From the NCBI RefSeq assembly GCF_024464595.1, contig NZ_JANHAW010000001.1:885083-949082 (forward strand): a stretch of DNA of 64,000 bases, read 5' to 3'. Position numbers and translations under genes: made by a program. Positions 26,639 to 35,446 of this stretch are shown here, one piece after another (the first letter of the stretch is position 1; each line of letters begins with the position of its first letter). The stretch is from Halobellus litoreus (lineage in GTDB: Archaea > Halobacteriota > Halobacteria > Halobacteriales > Haloferacaceae). Under the pieces are notes generated by a model. That model saw nothing but the letters and a program-made list of their open reading frames with translations. It made no database searches and had not been told where the DNA came from.

Positions 26639-28489
26639 GTGACACCGATATCGCCGGGAGTGGCGGTCGTCTTCCTCGTCGTCCTCTGCGCGCTCGTGCT
26701 CTTCGTGACCGAGCCGGTGCCCGTCGATGTCACCGCGATCGGCGTGATGGTGGCGCTGATGTTGATCCAACCGGCGTCGTCGATGCTCGCCGCGGCCGGG
26801 CTCCTCGCCGAACCGATCGTCGTCTTCGCGGACTACCCCGGCGACGCCCTCTCGGGGTTCTCGAGCGGGGCGACGCTGACGGTCCTAGCGATGTTCATCC
26901 TCAGCGACGGCGTCCAGCGGACGGGCGTGGTCCAGCGGCTCGGCGCGTGGATCGCCTCGTTCACCGGCGAGAGTCAGAACCGGCAGTTGAGTGCGACGAT
27001 CGGGGTCGTCGCGCCGATCTCGGGCTTCATCAACAACACCGCGGCGGTCGCGATCCTCCTCCCGATGGTGACGGACCTCGCCGAGCGCGGCGGAACGTCC
27101 CCCTCGAAGCTCCTGCTCGCGCTCTCGTACGCGTCGATGTTCGGCGGGATGCTCACGCTCATCGGAACGTCGACGAACATCCTCGCCTCCGAGCTGTCGG
27201 GGCGGCTCATCGGCCGGACTTTCACGATGTTCGAGTTCACGCAACTCGGCATCGTCGTGAGCGTCGTCGGGACGGCCTATCTGCTGACGGTCGGTCGGTG
27301 GCTGACGCCGGAGCGGATCAAGCCCCGACAGGATCTCACCGAAGAGTTCGAGATGGCCGACTACCTGACGGAGGTCGTCGTCCGCGAGGACTCCCCGCTG
27401 GTCGGCCAGCAGGTCCGACGGGCGCTCGTCGAGACCGACTTCGACGTCGATCTGATCCAACTGATCCGCGGCGGCGAGGTGTTCCTCGAACCGCTCGGGC
27501 CGAAGGAGATCCACGCCGGCGACGTGTTCGCGCTGCGGACCGACCGCGACACCCTGGTCGAACTGCTCGACGTCGAGGGGCTGGATCCCGTCCCGACGGC
27601 GGTCGACGAGGCGGAACTGGAGGCCGGCGAGTCCCGACAGAACCTCGTCGAAATCGTCGTCGCGCCGGGGTCGTCGCTCGTCGGCGAGTCGCTCGCCTCC
27701 GCGAGCTTCCGCCAGCGGTACAACGCGACCGTACTGGCGTTGCGCCGCGGGAGAGAGCTCTTCCGCCGGCGGATGGACAACGTCGAACTCCGCGTCGGCG
27801 ACACGCTGCTGGTGCAGGCGACCGCCGACAGCATCGAACGCCTCGACGCCAACCGCGACTTCATCGTCGCCCAAGAGATCGAGCGGCACGACTACCGCGA
27901 GTCGAAGACGCCGATCGCCGTCGGCATCGTGATTGCCGTCGTCGGCCTCGCAGCCCTCGACATCCTGCCGATCGTCGTCTCCGCGCTCGCCGGCGCGCTC
28001 GCGATGGTCGCGACGCGCTGTCTCCGGCCCGGAGAGCTCTACGAGTCGGTCCAGTGGGACGTGGTCTTCCTCCTCGCGGGCGTCATCCCGCTCGGGATCG
28101 CCCTGGAGAGCACCGGCGGGGCCGCGCTGCTGGCGGGGTTCGTCGTCGCGACCGGTGAGGTCCTGCCGCTCGTTGGCGTGCTGGCGACCTTCTACCTCCT
28201 CACCGCGCTCCTGACGAACGTGATCTCGAACAACGCCAGCGTCGTGCTGATGATCCCCGTCGCAGTCGAGGCCGCACAGGCGCTCGGCGCGAACGCCTTC
28301 TCGTTCGTCCTGGCGGTGACCTTCGCGGCGTCGACGGCGTTTATGACGCCCGTCGGCTACCAGACGAACCTGTTCGTCTACGGGCCGGGCGGCTACCGCT
28401 TCAGCGACTACATCCGCGTGGGCGGCCCACTTCAGCTCGTGTTCGCCGGAGTGACGACCGTCGGGATCGCCGCCATCTGGGGAATCTGA
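26639..28489 (+). CDS. SLC13-type (DASS) anion transporter with two TrkA_C domains
   Basis: 616 residues. N-terminal membrane block (about 1-205), two cytosolic TrkA_C/RCK_C domains (about 215-300 and 310-395), and a second membrane block (about 405-616). SGFINNTAAVAILLPMV and LTNVISNNASVVLMIP are the two inverted-repeat substrate loops of SLC13/DASS carriers, which take up dicarboxylates, sulfate or phosphate with sodium. TrkA_C insertion is known in the YfbS/SAC1-like branch, often sulfate-related. The substrate here is uncertain. The start is taken as GTG, with CAGTATTTT about 30 bases upstream; a TTG nine codons earlier would lie on the promoter. Confidence 0.88.
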   Translation: MTPISPGVAVVFLVVLCALVLFVTEPVPVDVTAIGVMVALMLIQPASSMLAAAGLLAEPIVVFADYPGDALSGFSSGATLTVLAMFILSDGVQRTGVVQRLGAWIASFTGESQNRQLSATIGVVAPISGFINNTAAVAILLPMVTDLAERGGTSPSKLLLALSYASMFGGMLTLIGTSTNILASELSGRLIGRTFTMFEFTQLGIVVSVVGTAYLLTVGRWLTPERIKPRQDLTEEFEMADYLTEVVVREDSPLVGQQVRRALVETDFDVDLIQLIRGGEVFLEPLGPKEIHAGDVFALRTDRDTLVELLDVEGLDPVPTAVDEAELEAGESRQNLVEIVVAPGSSLVGESLASASFRQRYNATVLALRRGRELFRRRMDNVELRVGDTLLVQATADSIERLDANRDFIVAQEIERHDYRESKTPIAVGIVIAVVGLAALDILPIVVSALAGALAMVATRCLRPGELYESVQWDVVFLLAGVIPLGIALESTGGAALLAGFVVATGEVLPLVGVLATFYLLTALLTNVISNNASVVLMIPVAVEAAQALGANAFSFVLAVTFAASTAFMTPVGYQTNLFVYGPGGYRFSDYIRVGGPLQLVFAGVTTVGIAAIWGI

Positions 28490-28646
28490 TCGACGGGGAC
28501 GGACCGAGGCCCGGGGCGGTCGTCCTCGCGGAACGAAGTTTGCATAGACTTTGGAGAGATGTGAGAGAGAAGTTGTCGGTAGCCGCAGAGAGTTTGTGTC
28601 AACTTTGAAAAACGTACTTTCGTCACCGGTGTCTGGAATCACGTGT

Positions 28647-29000
28647 ATGGCTAATCACGAGGCGACACGGCGACGGATCGTCGGCGGGATCGGTGCCGCG
28701 GTAGCTGTCTCCCTCTCCGGGTGTTCGAGCATTCCCGGTTCTGGGGGTAGCGGTTCCGGTACCGACTCGATGGACGACGATTCGATGGACGAGAGCTCGT
28801 CAGACGGGGAATCGATGGACACGGAGACAATGGACGAGGGCTCGATGGGCACCGAAACGATGGATGACGACTCTATGGGCACCGAAACGATGGATGACAA
28901 CTCTATGGGCACCGAAACGATGGATGACGACTCTATGGGCACCGAAACGATGAACGAGAGCACGACGAGCAACGAAACGATGACCGATGGTGGATCGTAA
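28647..29000 (+). CDS. Tat lipoprotein with Met/Asp-rich ten-residue repeats
   Basis: 117 residues. Arg-Arg-Arg at 8-10, a hydrophobic stretch and lipobox LSGC (C26) mark a twin-arginine exported lipoprotein. After a Gly/Ser spacer comes a repeat of DSMGTETMDD, about three near-perfect copies (69-98) with diverged copies on both sides; in DNA this is a 30-base unit starting CTCTATGGGCACCGAAACG. The repeat part has a Met at every third to fifth position and is strongly acidic, which might bind copper or another soft metal, but no family is recognised. The stop overlaps the next gene by 14 bases, so it is translated with the molybdenum oxidoreductase. Confidence 0.8.
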   Translation: MANHEATRRRIVGGIGAAVAVSLSGCSSIPGSGGSGSGTDSMDDDSMDESSSDGESMDTETMDEGSMGTETMDDDSMGTETMDDNSMGTETMDDDSMGTETMNESTTSNETMTDGGS

Positions 29001-30471
29001 ACTCCGGCTCGCCGGACTGGCAGGAGCCAGCGGCGTGGCCGGATCCTACGCGGTCGCCGGCTACACCCGCCAGTTCGTCGTCGCGCCGATCGACGCCGCG
29101 GTCGTCCGGGCGACGCCCGGACCCGTCGTCGCCTGGGCGATCACGAACGTCGGGACGGAGGCGCATCTCCTGCACGTCGCCCTCGCGACCGCCATCGCTA
29201 TCGGAACGCTCGGCGGCGTCGGAGTCGGAGGATATCTGGTCTCACGGCGTCTGACGGGACGGCGTCAGTTCGCAGGCGGCGTCCTCGCCGGAGCGCTCGT
29301 GTGGGGGCTCACGACGGCACTCACCGCCGCCCCGCTGCTGGCGCTCGGGAGCGCGGTCCCCGTCGGACTCGTGACCGCGCTCGAAGCTGTCGTGGCACCC
29401 GCTCCCGAATCGGACGGCACCGACTCCGAACGACGGGCAGCGCTGTCCAGTATCGGAACGCTGCTGTTCGTCGGTGTCGCGGGCGGCCTCGGCTGGGCAT
29501 CGTTGAGGGACTCGGAGCGATCGGCGGACGGACCGGACGAAGAAGCACAGTCTTTCGACGTGTCAGCGCTGCGTTCGCAGGCCGAATCACGCGAGCTGGA
29601 CTTCACGAGCGAGGACCTCCCCGGTCTCGTCAGTCCGATCGGAGAGTTCTACAACGTCGACATCGCGGAGTTCGATCCCGACCTCCCGCCCGCGGACTGG
29701 ACGCTCTCGTTCTCCGGCGAGGTCGATCGCGAACTGACAGTCTCCTTCGAGGAGATACAGGAACGGCCGACCGAACACCGGTTCGTCACGCTTCGCTGCG
29801 TCGGGGAGTCGCTGAACGGGGAGAAGCTCGACACGGCGATCTGGACGGGGACGCCGCTCAAACCCCTGCTCGACGAGGTCGATCCCGACGGTGCCTGTGG
29901 GTGTGCGATGCTTCGGGCCGAAGACGACTACTTCGTCCAGTTCCCGGTGGACGCGCTCGAAGACGGCTTCCTGGCGTGGGGGATGAACGGGAGACCGCTC
30001 CCGGACGCCCACGGTCACCCCGTGCGGGTGCTCGTCCCGGGTCACTGGGGCGAGACCAACGTCAAATGGCTCTCGGAGATCGAATTGCTCCGGGAGCCGG
30101 CGGACGGGTACTGGGAGAAGCGGGGATGGCACGGCACCGGTCCCGTCAACACCGTGGCGAAGCTCTGGGACGTGACGCATCTGGAGGACGGTCGAGTGGA
30201 GGTCGGGGGCCACGCCTACGCCGGAACGCGGGGGATCGAACGGGTCGAGGTCTCCACCGACGGCGGCGCGAGTTGGGAGACAGCCACCGTGTCCGAGCGG
30301 CTTCCCGGGGACGACGTGTGGCGGCAGTGGCGACACGTCTATCGGCCCGACGGCGCACACGAGGTCGTCGTTCGGGCGATCGACGGCGACGGGACTGTCC
30401 AACCCCGTGATCGCTCGGAGGCGTTCCCCAGCGGAGCAACGGGCTGGGTTTCGAGGGAGATCACGCCGTGA
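28987..30471 (+). CDS. Membrane-anchored molybdopterin-dependent oxidoreductase (sulfite oxidase family)
   Basis: 494 residues. About four or five membrane segments (20-35, 45-85, 95-135, 150-170), a linker, the Oxidored_molyb domain (about 210-370) and the Mo-co dimerisation domain (about 385-490). The molybdenum-binding cysteine is C271 in VTLRCVGESLNG; NVKWLSEIEL and GGHAYAGTRGIERVEVSTDG are the classical sulfite oxidase segments. The enzyme probably faces outside. The substrate may be sulfite or another oxyanion or sulfoxide; MsrP-like repair is possible. Overlap with the Met-rich lipoprotein gene suggests that protein is its partner or substrate. Confidence 0.9.
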   Translation: MVDRKLRLAGLAGASGVAGSYAVAGYTRQFVVAPIDAAVVRATPGPVVAWAITNVGTEAHLLHVALATAIAIGTLGGVGVGGYLVSRRLTGRRQFAGGVLAGALVWGLTTALTAAPLLALGSAVPVGLVTALEAVVAPAPESDGTDSERRAALSSIGTLLFVGVAGGLGWASLRDSERSADGPDEEAQSFDVSALRSQAESRELDFTSEDLPGLVSPIGEFYNVDIAEFDPDLPPADWTLSFSGEVDRELTVSFEEIQERPTEHRFVTLRCVGESLNGEKLDTAIWTGTPLKPLLDEVDPDGACGCAMLRAEDDYFVQFPVDALEDGFLAWGMNGRPLPDAHGHPVRVLVPGHWGETNVKWLSEIELLREPADGYWEKRGWHGTGPVNTVAKLWDVTHLEDGRVEVGGHAYAGTRGIERVEVSTDGGASWETATVSERLPGDDVWRQWRHVYRPDGAHEVVVRAIDGDGTVQPRDRSEAFPSGATGWVSREITP

Positions 30472-30532
30472 TGCGCGGGTCGAGCACCGGGAGTACTTTA
30501 CCACAATCGACTGAATACTCGGCCACGCTTCG

Positions 30533-30847
30533 ATGGAGAAGGCACTGTGGTATCTGCTGGCGGGGACGCGAGGCGGAACGAACCGCGCCCACATCATCCG
30601 CCTGTTGGATACCCATCCCCACAACGCCAATCAACTCGCCCGCGAACTTGACGTCGATTACAACACTGTGCGCCACCACTTGGAGATGCTAATCGATCAC
30701 GACGTCGTCGAATCGGGCGGCGAGGAGTACGGGGAGATGTACTTCCTCACCGACCGATTCGAACGGCACCGCGATGCGTTCCAGCGGATCATCGCGCAAG
30801 CGGACATCCCCGCCGGAGACGACGGCGACGACCACACCACCGAATGA
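30533..30847 (+). CDS. Winged-helix (ArsR-like) transcription regulator
   Basis: 104 residues with one HTH domain: RAHIIRLLDTHPHNANQLAR then LDVDYNTVRHHLEMLIDHDVV is the recognition helix region (about 19-58), followed by a wing (ESGGEEYGEMYFLT). It matches the small haloarchaeal wHTH proteins that pair with a membrane protein. The gene follows the oxidoreductase by 61 bases and ATG-starts a likely two-gene unit with the small membrane protein behind it. It may regulate that unit. TACTTTACC about 40 bases upstream is a possible promoter. Confidence 0.86.
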   Translation: MEKALWYLLAGTRGGTNRAHIIRLLDTHPHNANQLARELDVDYNTVRHHLEMLIDHDVVESGGEEYGEMYFLTDRFERHRDAFQRIIAQADIPAGDDGDDHTTE

Positions 30848-30877
30848 GAGTTCACAATCACCGACCACGGAGGAACG

Positions 30878-31177
30878 ATGGCTGAGATGACCCCGCTTCT
30901 GACGGCGGCGAGCGCCCTGTCCGTCCTGAACATCCTGCTGCTCCTGGTACTCAGTGTCGTCTGGGTGCGAAACTACCAGGCGTTCAAGACACCGTTGACG
31001 TTGGGACTGCTGGGGTTCGCGGTGGTGCTACTGATCGAGAATCTGGTGGCGCTCTCGTTTTTCTTCAGTATGGGAATGCTCTATACCGGCTCCCAGGCCG
31101 CCCAGCAGGCGGTGCTGGCGATGCGCGGATTGCAGCTGCTCGCGATCAGTTTCCTGACCGTCGTCTCGTTGCGTTGA
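30878..31177 (+). CDS. Small membrane protein paired with the winged-helix regulator
   Basis: 99 residues, three membrane segments (about 10-27, 38-60, 78-98). Starts 30 bases after the regulator stop, preceded by GGAGG-like CGGAGGAACG as ribosome site. In haloarchaea similar wHTH-plus-small-membrane-protein pairs are frequent; the membrane part may sense the signal. No family name can be given with confidence. Confidence 0.75.
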   Translation: MAEMTPLLTAASALSVLNILLLLVLSVVWVRNYQAFKTPLTLGLLGFAVVLLIENLVALSFFFSMGMLYTGSQAAQQAVLAMRGLQLLAISFLTVVSLR

Positions 31178-31284
31178 GAACGCGGGTCCGTCGCGTCGGT
31201 GACGGGCGATTTCGTCTGCGGATCACAACCGTCGGGGGAACCGAACGAAATCCTTTACTCGACGACAGTCCGACGTGGAAGTCC

Positions 31285-31357
31285 GGGACCGTGGGTTAGC
31301 CTGGTATACTTCGGGCCTTGGGTGCCCGTGACCCCGGTTCGAATCCGGGCGGTCCCA
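31285..31357 (+). tRNA. tRNA-Pro(UGG), copy 1
   Basis: 73 bases with acceptor arms GGGACCG and CGGTCCC, discriminator A and T-arm GGTTCGAATCC. The anticodon stem-loop CGGGC-CTTGGGT-GCCCG gives anticodon TGG. A TATA-like CTTTAC lies about 33 bases upstream. It is identical over its full length to the copy at 33477. Confidence 0.95.
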
Positions 31358-31463
31358 CTCTCGTGCGAGGAACGACGTGACGAGCCGAGAGTGGCAACCG
31401 TCCGGATTCGAATCAGGGAGTGGAGCGAAGCGGAACGACCGTGGTTCGAATCCGGGCGAGTCT
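31358..31463. repeat. Downstream half of duplicated tRNA-Pro locus, copy 1, with T-arm relics
   Basis: About 105 bases match the DNA after the second tRNA-Pro at roughly nine of ten positions. It contains two tRNA-like pieces: GGATTCGAATC and, at the end, ACCGTGGTTCGAATCCGGGC, which copies the T-arm and part of the acceptor of tRNA-Pro. The acceptor end is decayed in this copy (GAGTCTCC). Confidence 0.8.
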
Positions 31464-31547
31464 CCTGTGGGGGACGGCGAGAGCCCCGAGTTCGTTCGTC
31501 GATCATTGCTCCAGTCCGCTTATTCTCGCAGCCGACCAAGAGATGGT

Positions 31548-32258
31548 ATGAACGACATCGATGCCGTGCTCTTCGACCTCGACGGGACGCTCTGTCGGCA
31601 CACGGGCGACGCGGACGCGGCGTATCGAGCGGCCTTCGAGCGAATCGACGCCGAGCTGTTCGGCGAGCCGGCGGATCTGTGGGCGGCGCTCGACGGACCG
31701 CCGGACCCCGACGACCGCGTCGGCTACCTCGGTGCGGGGCTCGCGCGGGTCGCCGCACAGCGCGGCCGCGGTGACGTCGACCCGGTCGAACTGGCCGAGG
31801 CGCTCGTCGAGCAACTCGACGAGATCGAGGTGGAGTTACTGCCGGGCGCGTCGGCCGCACTCGACGCGGCCACCGCGAGGGGTCCGACCGGGGTCGTCAC
31901 CAACGGGCCGCGAGACCGGCAGGAGCGGAAGGTGCGGGCGCTCGGTCTGGACGACCGCGTCGACGCCGTCGTCTACGCCGGTGACCTCCCGCGACGAAAA
32001 CCCCACGTCGGTCCGTTTCGCGAGGGGTTACGGGCGCTCGGCGTGTCGGCGGAGCGGGCTCTGTACGTCGGCGACTCGCTCGCGTACGACGTCGCGGGGG
32101 CACACAACGCCGGGATCCGGGTAGCCTGGATCCGCGGGGGCGCAGCGGGAGGTACCGAAGAGGACGACGGGGGACCCGATGGGGGATCCGGAGACTACCG
32201 TCCGGACCACGTCCTCGATGGAATCGGTGACCTTGCGGGGCTGCTGGAGGAGACGTGA
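31548..32258 (+). CDS. HAD-superfamily hydrolase
   Basis: 236 residues. Motif I FDLDGTL (D10, D12) gives the nucleophile and acid; TNGPRDRQ is motif II; RRKPHVGPF has the motif III Lys; and YVGDSLAYDVAGAHNAG is motif IV. The cap region between residues 20 and 95 is helical (C1 cap), as in phosphoglycolate phosphatase or beta-phosphoglucomutase relatives, so a small phosphorylated metabolite is the likely substrate. It is translationally coupled to the kinase-like gene behind it (TGATG). The ATG chosen opens the fold; the frame is open into the tRNA repeat upstream but that part is not protein-like. Confidence 0.9.
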   Translation: MNDIDAVLFDLDGTLCRHTGDADAAYRAAFERIDAELFGEPADLWAALDGPPDPDDRVGYLGAGLARVAAQRGRGDVDPVELAEALVEQLDEIEVELLPGASAALDAATARGPTGVVTNGPRDRQERKVRALGLDDRVDAVVYAGDLPRRKPHVGPFREGLRALGVSAERALYVGDSLAYDVAGAHNAGIRVAWIRGGAAGGTEEDDGGPDGGSGDYRPDHVLDGIGDLAGLLEET

Positions 32259-33319
32259 TGTACGGGGATCGGAGAGAGGGGGTCGCCGAGACGGCGGTGT
32301 CCTCGACGGCAACTGCTCCCTGGTTGCGGGCGGCCCTCGCGGCGGTACGACCGGACCGGTCGGTCACCGCCGTCGAACCGATCGGGGCAGGCGGGAGGCG
32401 GACGACGATGGCGATCCGCTTCGCGGACGCAACCCCGATCGTGGTCCATCGGACGGCCGACGCGACCGCGGCCGCGACGGAGGCCGCGTTGCTGTCCGCC
32501 GTGGACGCGGAGACCGCGGTCCCGGTCGCCGAACCGCTCGGTCACGGAACGGTGGGCGACCCGGACCCGCCGGTCGACTGCGGAAGCGGTGCGGAGGGCG
32601 ACCAGGCGGGCAGTTGGCTCGCGACGCAGTTCGTGGCGGGTGAGGACCTCCACGGGCGATTCGTCGATCTCGATCCGAGAGGTAGGCGAAGGATCGCCGG
32701 CGACTTCGGCCGCTTCCTCGCGGAGCTACACGCGGGGTTTCGCTTCGGCGGATACGGTCCGATCGTCGCCCGCGGCGACGAGTTGCAGGCTGCGAGGCCG
32801 ACGCGAGAGAGAGATCGCGCGGCTGCGTGGCGCGACTGGCTCCGCAGCCGGGGGCGTCAGAGCCTCGATCGACTACCGGGGTCGTTCGACGACGTCGCCG
32901 ACGCGGGCCGAAAGCGGCTCGACGCCTGGACCGTGGAGAGACCGCCGGTACCGCGGCTCTTCCCCTGGGATCTCCGCCCGGGGAACACGCTCGTCGGCGA
33001 CGGAGAAATCACCGCTATCGTCGACTGGGAAGCGCCACTGGCCGCCGGCGCGGCGCTGTCGGTGGCGAAAGCAGAGTACCTCCTCGCCGACTGGTACGTG
33101 CCAGCCGAGGCTGGGGCGTTGCGGCGAGCGTTCCGGACGGGATACAGCGAAGTCCGTCCGGTCCCGACCGTCGGAGCCGCCCATCGGATCGTCGCCGTCG
33201 CGGAGGCCGCCGTGGATTCGCACGGACGCGTGACGAATCCGCGGTACCCGCCGGTGGGCCGTAGCGACGCCGTGGCGTTTCATCGGCGTCACCTCGACGA
33301 CGCGGCGCGAATGGAGTGA
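32258..33319 (+). CDS. Aminoglycoside phosphotransferase-like kinase
   Basis: 353 residues of the APH/choline kinase fold. GAGGRRTTMAIRF is the nucleotide loop, FLAELHAGFRFGG is a family helix, PWDLRPGNTLV is the catalytic loop (Asp and Asn) and AIVDWEAPL the metal-binding motif. The usual His of HGDLxPGN is replaced by Pro-Trp, which is seen in some family members. Real substrates of archaeal APH-like proteins are mostly unknown sugars or small alcohols; drug resistance should not be assumed. The gene shares one base with the HAD gene, so one may make and the other remove the same phosphate. Confidence 0.84.
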   Translation: MYGDRREGVAETAVSSTATAPWLRAALAAVRPDRSVTAVEPIGAGGRRTTMAIRFADATPIVVHRTADATAAATEAALLSAVDAETAVPVAEPLGHGTVGDPDPPVDCGSGAEGDQAGSWLATQFVAGEDLHGRFVDLDPRGRRRIAGDFGRFLAELHAGFRFGGYGPIVARGDELQAARPTRERDRAAAWRDWLRSRGRQSLDRLPGSFDDVADAGRKRLDAWTVERPPVPRLFPWDLRPGNTLVGDGEITAIVDWEAPLAAGAALSVAKAEYLLADWYVPAEAGALRRAFRTGYSEVRPVPTVGAAHRIVAVAEAAVDSHGRVTNPRYPPVGRSDAVAFHRRHLDDAARME

Positions 33320-33476
33320 GGAGCCCACCGGAGACGCCGTCGAGACAGCGTCGACAACGGGTGACGACAGGGCTCGGCTCCGAGGAGACGGCAGAGCGAC
33401 TCGCGGCCGATGCCGAGACGGCTGGCGACGCGTCGAACGAAACGCTTTAGCGGTGCATCCGGATACGTATACCTAC

Positions 33477-33549
33477 GGGACCGTGGGTTAGCCTGGTATA
33501 CTTCGGGCCTTGGGTGCCCGTGACCCCGGTTCGAATCCGGGCGGTCCCA
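33477..33549 (+). tRNA. tRNA-Pro(UGG), copy 2
   Basis: Identical to the tRNA-Pro 2.2 kb to the left: same acceptor arms, anticodon TGG and T-arm, no CCA. A TATA-like GCTTTAGC lies about 32 bases upstream, but the flank upstream of the tRNA is otherwise unrelated to that of copy 1. Confidence 0.95.
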
Positions 33550-33657
33550 CTCTTTGTGCGAGGAACGGAGTGACGAGCCGAGAGTGGGAACCGTCCGGAT
33601 TCGGATCAGGGAGTGAAGCGGAGCGGAACGACCGTGGTTCGAATCCGGGCGGTCCCA
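33550..33657. repeat. Downstream half of duplicated tRNA-Pro locus, copy 2, ending in a tRNA 3' fragment
   Basis: This is the counterpart of the repeat after copy 1. It ends with 28 bases (33630-33657) that match the last 28 bases of tRNA-Pro at 26 positions, including the whole acceptor CGGTCCCA. Such a 3' tRNA copy is what tyrosine-recombinase integration leaves behind. The stretch between 33320 and 33476 holds only the tRNA promoter. Confidence 0.82.
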
Positions 33658-33698
33658 TCTTCGACGAAGTCGACGTGGGAACACGAGGACGAGCGGAG

Positions 33699-35354
33699 TT
33701 ACGATTCGCCCGTCGGGACTGTGATCTCAACCACGGTACCAGTCGGATCCGTCCCGCTGAACTGGACCCTTCCCCCGAGGAGGTCCGCGCCCCACTTGAT
33801 TATCCAGAGCCCGATTCCGCTCCCGTGCTTGAGTGAGGATTCGGCCCCTTCCGAGATCACGGACAGTTCGTAGTCGGAGATTCCCGGCCCGTTGTCCCGG
33901 ATTTCGACCGTGATGAGATCGTCCGTGACGCTGGCGGTGATTTCGATACGGGGGTCGTCACCGTCGTTGTGCTCGGCGGCGTTTTCGATCGCGTTCAGGA
34001 GCACCGCATCGAGGAGACTATTGACCGTCGCGTCTCGATCGGCGCGCTGGTATTCGACTGTCGCGTGCGGGAACCGCGATCTGGCTTCGGTGACGCACTC
34101 TTCGACTATCGCGTGCACCGACTTGAAATCGGACTGTTCGCGGGCGCGGCTGAAGAGCCGGATCGCCTCGCGTCCTTTCTGTCCCAGTTCATCGATCCGC
34201 AGCGCGCTCTGCTTCATGCGCCTGGCGTCCTCGTCGGACAGCCCGTCGGCGTATCCGAGTATCAGGTTCGTTTCCGTTTTGATGTTGTGACGGAGGACGC
34301 GGTTGAGAACCTCGAGGCGCTGCTCCTGTCGCAGGAACTCGGTGACGTCCTGGAACGCCACCACATACCCGATCGCCTTCCCTCGCTCGGAGGTGATCTC
34401 GGTGACCTCGATCTCGAAGTCACGGTTCCCGGAGGGGGTCTCGATCGTGAGGAAGTCATCGAGCGAACCGGACGCCGGGAATGCCTCGTAGTCGGGGATC
34501 ACCTCCGGTGCGGACGAGCCGAGCAGTTCCGCTCTCGTCACCTGGAGTATCTCCAGCGCCGGTTCGTTGATGTCGATGATGTTATCACTGATGTCGAGCA
34601 CGATCACCCCCTCCTGAACGCCGTCGAACACCAGCTCTCGGGCCCTGTTGTTCGGTGCCGGATTCGTCCGCAACAGCTCAAAATGTCGGATCGAAAATAG
34701 GTAAATGACCCCGGAAAGCGAGAATGCGATCGGCGTCGGATCGATGGGTGTATTGAGGGTGTTCGTGAGGTAGCCCAGATTTGTGACCCAGGGGACGACG
34801 AGCGCGCCGATGAGAGCGTAGGCCTGTTTCCGAAACGTAAACATCCGGCTCAAGACCAGATCAAGCAACAGGACGCCTCCGGCCGCACCCAGCAGATACG
34901 TATAGATCGCGACGATCCAGAACCAGACACCGCCGTTTTCGTTTTGAATGATGCCGGCGTCAGTGGAACCGGCGATACCGATTTGCAGCAGTTCCTGACG
35001 CGGTCCGAGTGCGACGATGATTACTGTCACGACCGGAACGGCAGCGAGAGCCGCCACGTATCGTGGGTTCAAAAACCGGTCGCGCCCGGTGTACGCCAGC
35101 GCGAAGAGAATCCATCCGAGCGGGACTGCCACGACGCCGATCCACATAACGTGCATCCAGAGTAGCTTCGCCTCGATCGAAGACGCCTGGAGTCGAAAGA
35201 TGAGCGAAATCGACCAGCCGACCTGCCCACTCAACAAGAGGACGAGGGCTCTCGCTCCCGGCTTCGACCCCTCTCTCCACGCCAGGATTGCCGAGGCGGA
35301 GCCAAGGACGACGGATATGAGTAGCGAGAGGAGGAGTGGGAGTGAATCCGGCAC
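33699..35354 (-). CDS. Membrane histidine kinase: 7TM sensor, PAS, transmitter
   Basis: 551 residues. Seven hydrophobic segments in residues 5-225 form a histidine-kinase N-terminal 7TM domain; PAS at about 240-340; kinase with RVLRHNIKTE (H356), ENAAEHN, DNGPGIS and GSGIGLW. The start is GTG; no ATG is in frame before the first membrane segment. No response regulator is encoded beside it. The stimulus may be a membrane or extracellular ligand. Convergent with the tRNA-Pro region, and followed on its 5' side by the UbiA gene running the same way after 92 bases, which might share control. Confidence 0.92.
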   Translation of the reverse strand: MPDSLPLLLSLLISVVLGSASAILAWREGSKPGARALVLLLSGQVGWSISLIFRLQASSIEAKLLWMHVMWIGVVAVPLGWILFALAYTGRDRFLNPRYVAALAAVPVVTVIIVALGPRQELLQIGIAGSTDAGIIQNENGGVWFWIVAIYTYLLGAAGGVLLLDLVLSRMFTFRKQAYALIGALVVPWVTNLGYLTNTLNTPIDPTPIAFSLSGVIYLFSIRHFELLRTNPAPNNRARELVFDGVQEGVIVLDISDNIIDINEPALEILQVTRAELLGSSAPEVIPDYEAFPASGSLDDFLTIETPSGNRDFEIEVTEITSERGKAIGYVVAFQDVTEFLRQEQRLEVLNRVLRHNIKTETNLILGYADGLSDEDARRMKQSALRIDELGQKGREAIRLFSRAREQSDFKSVHAIVEECVTEARSRFPHATVEYQRADRDATVNSLLDAVLLNAIENAAEHNDGDDPRIEITASVTDDLITVEIRDNGPGISDYELSVISEGAESSLKHGSGIGLWIIKWGADLLGGRVQFSGTDPTGTVVEITVPTGES

Positions 35355-35446
35355 ACGCTCTCAATTTCCCTCTACGTATACGAAACTTCTGTCAGTTGAG
35401 GTATAATTGTTCGGTAGTGGCTCCCGAAAAAATATTTCGCAGGCGT

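Noticed and set aside
32258-33319. Aminoglycoside resistance gene
   Set aside because: Only the fold is shared; archaeal APH-like kinases are common and the substrate is unknown, and the catalytic His-Gly is replaced by Pro-Trp.
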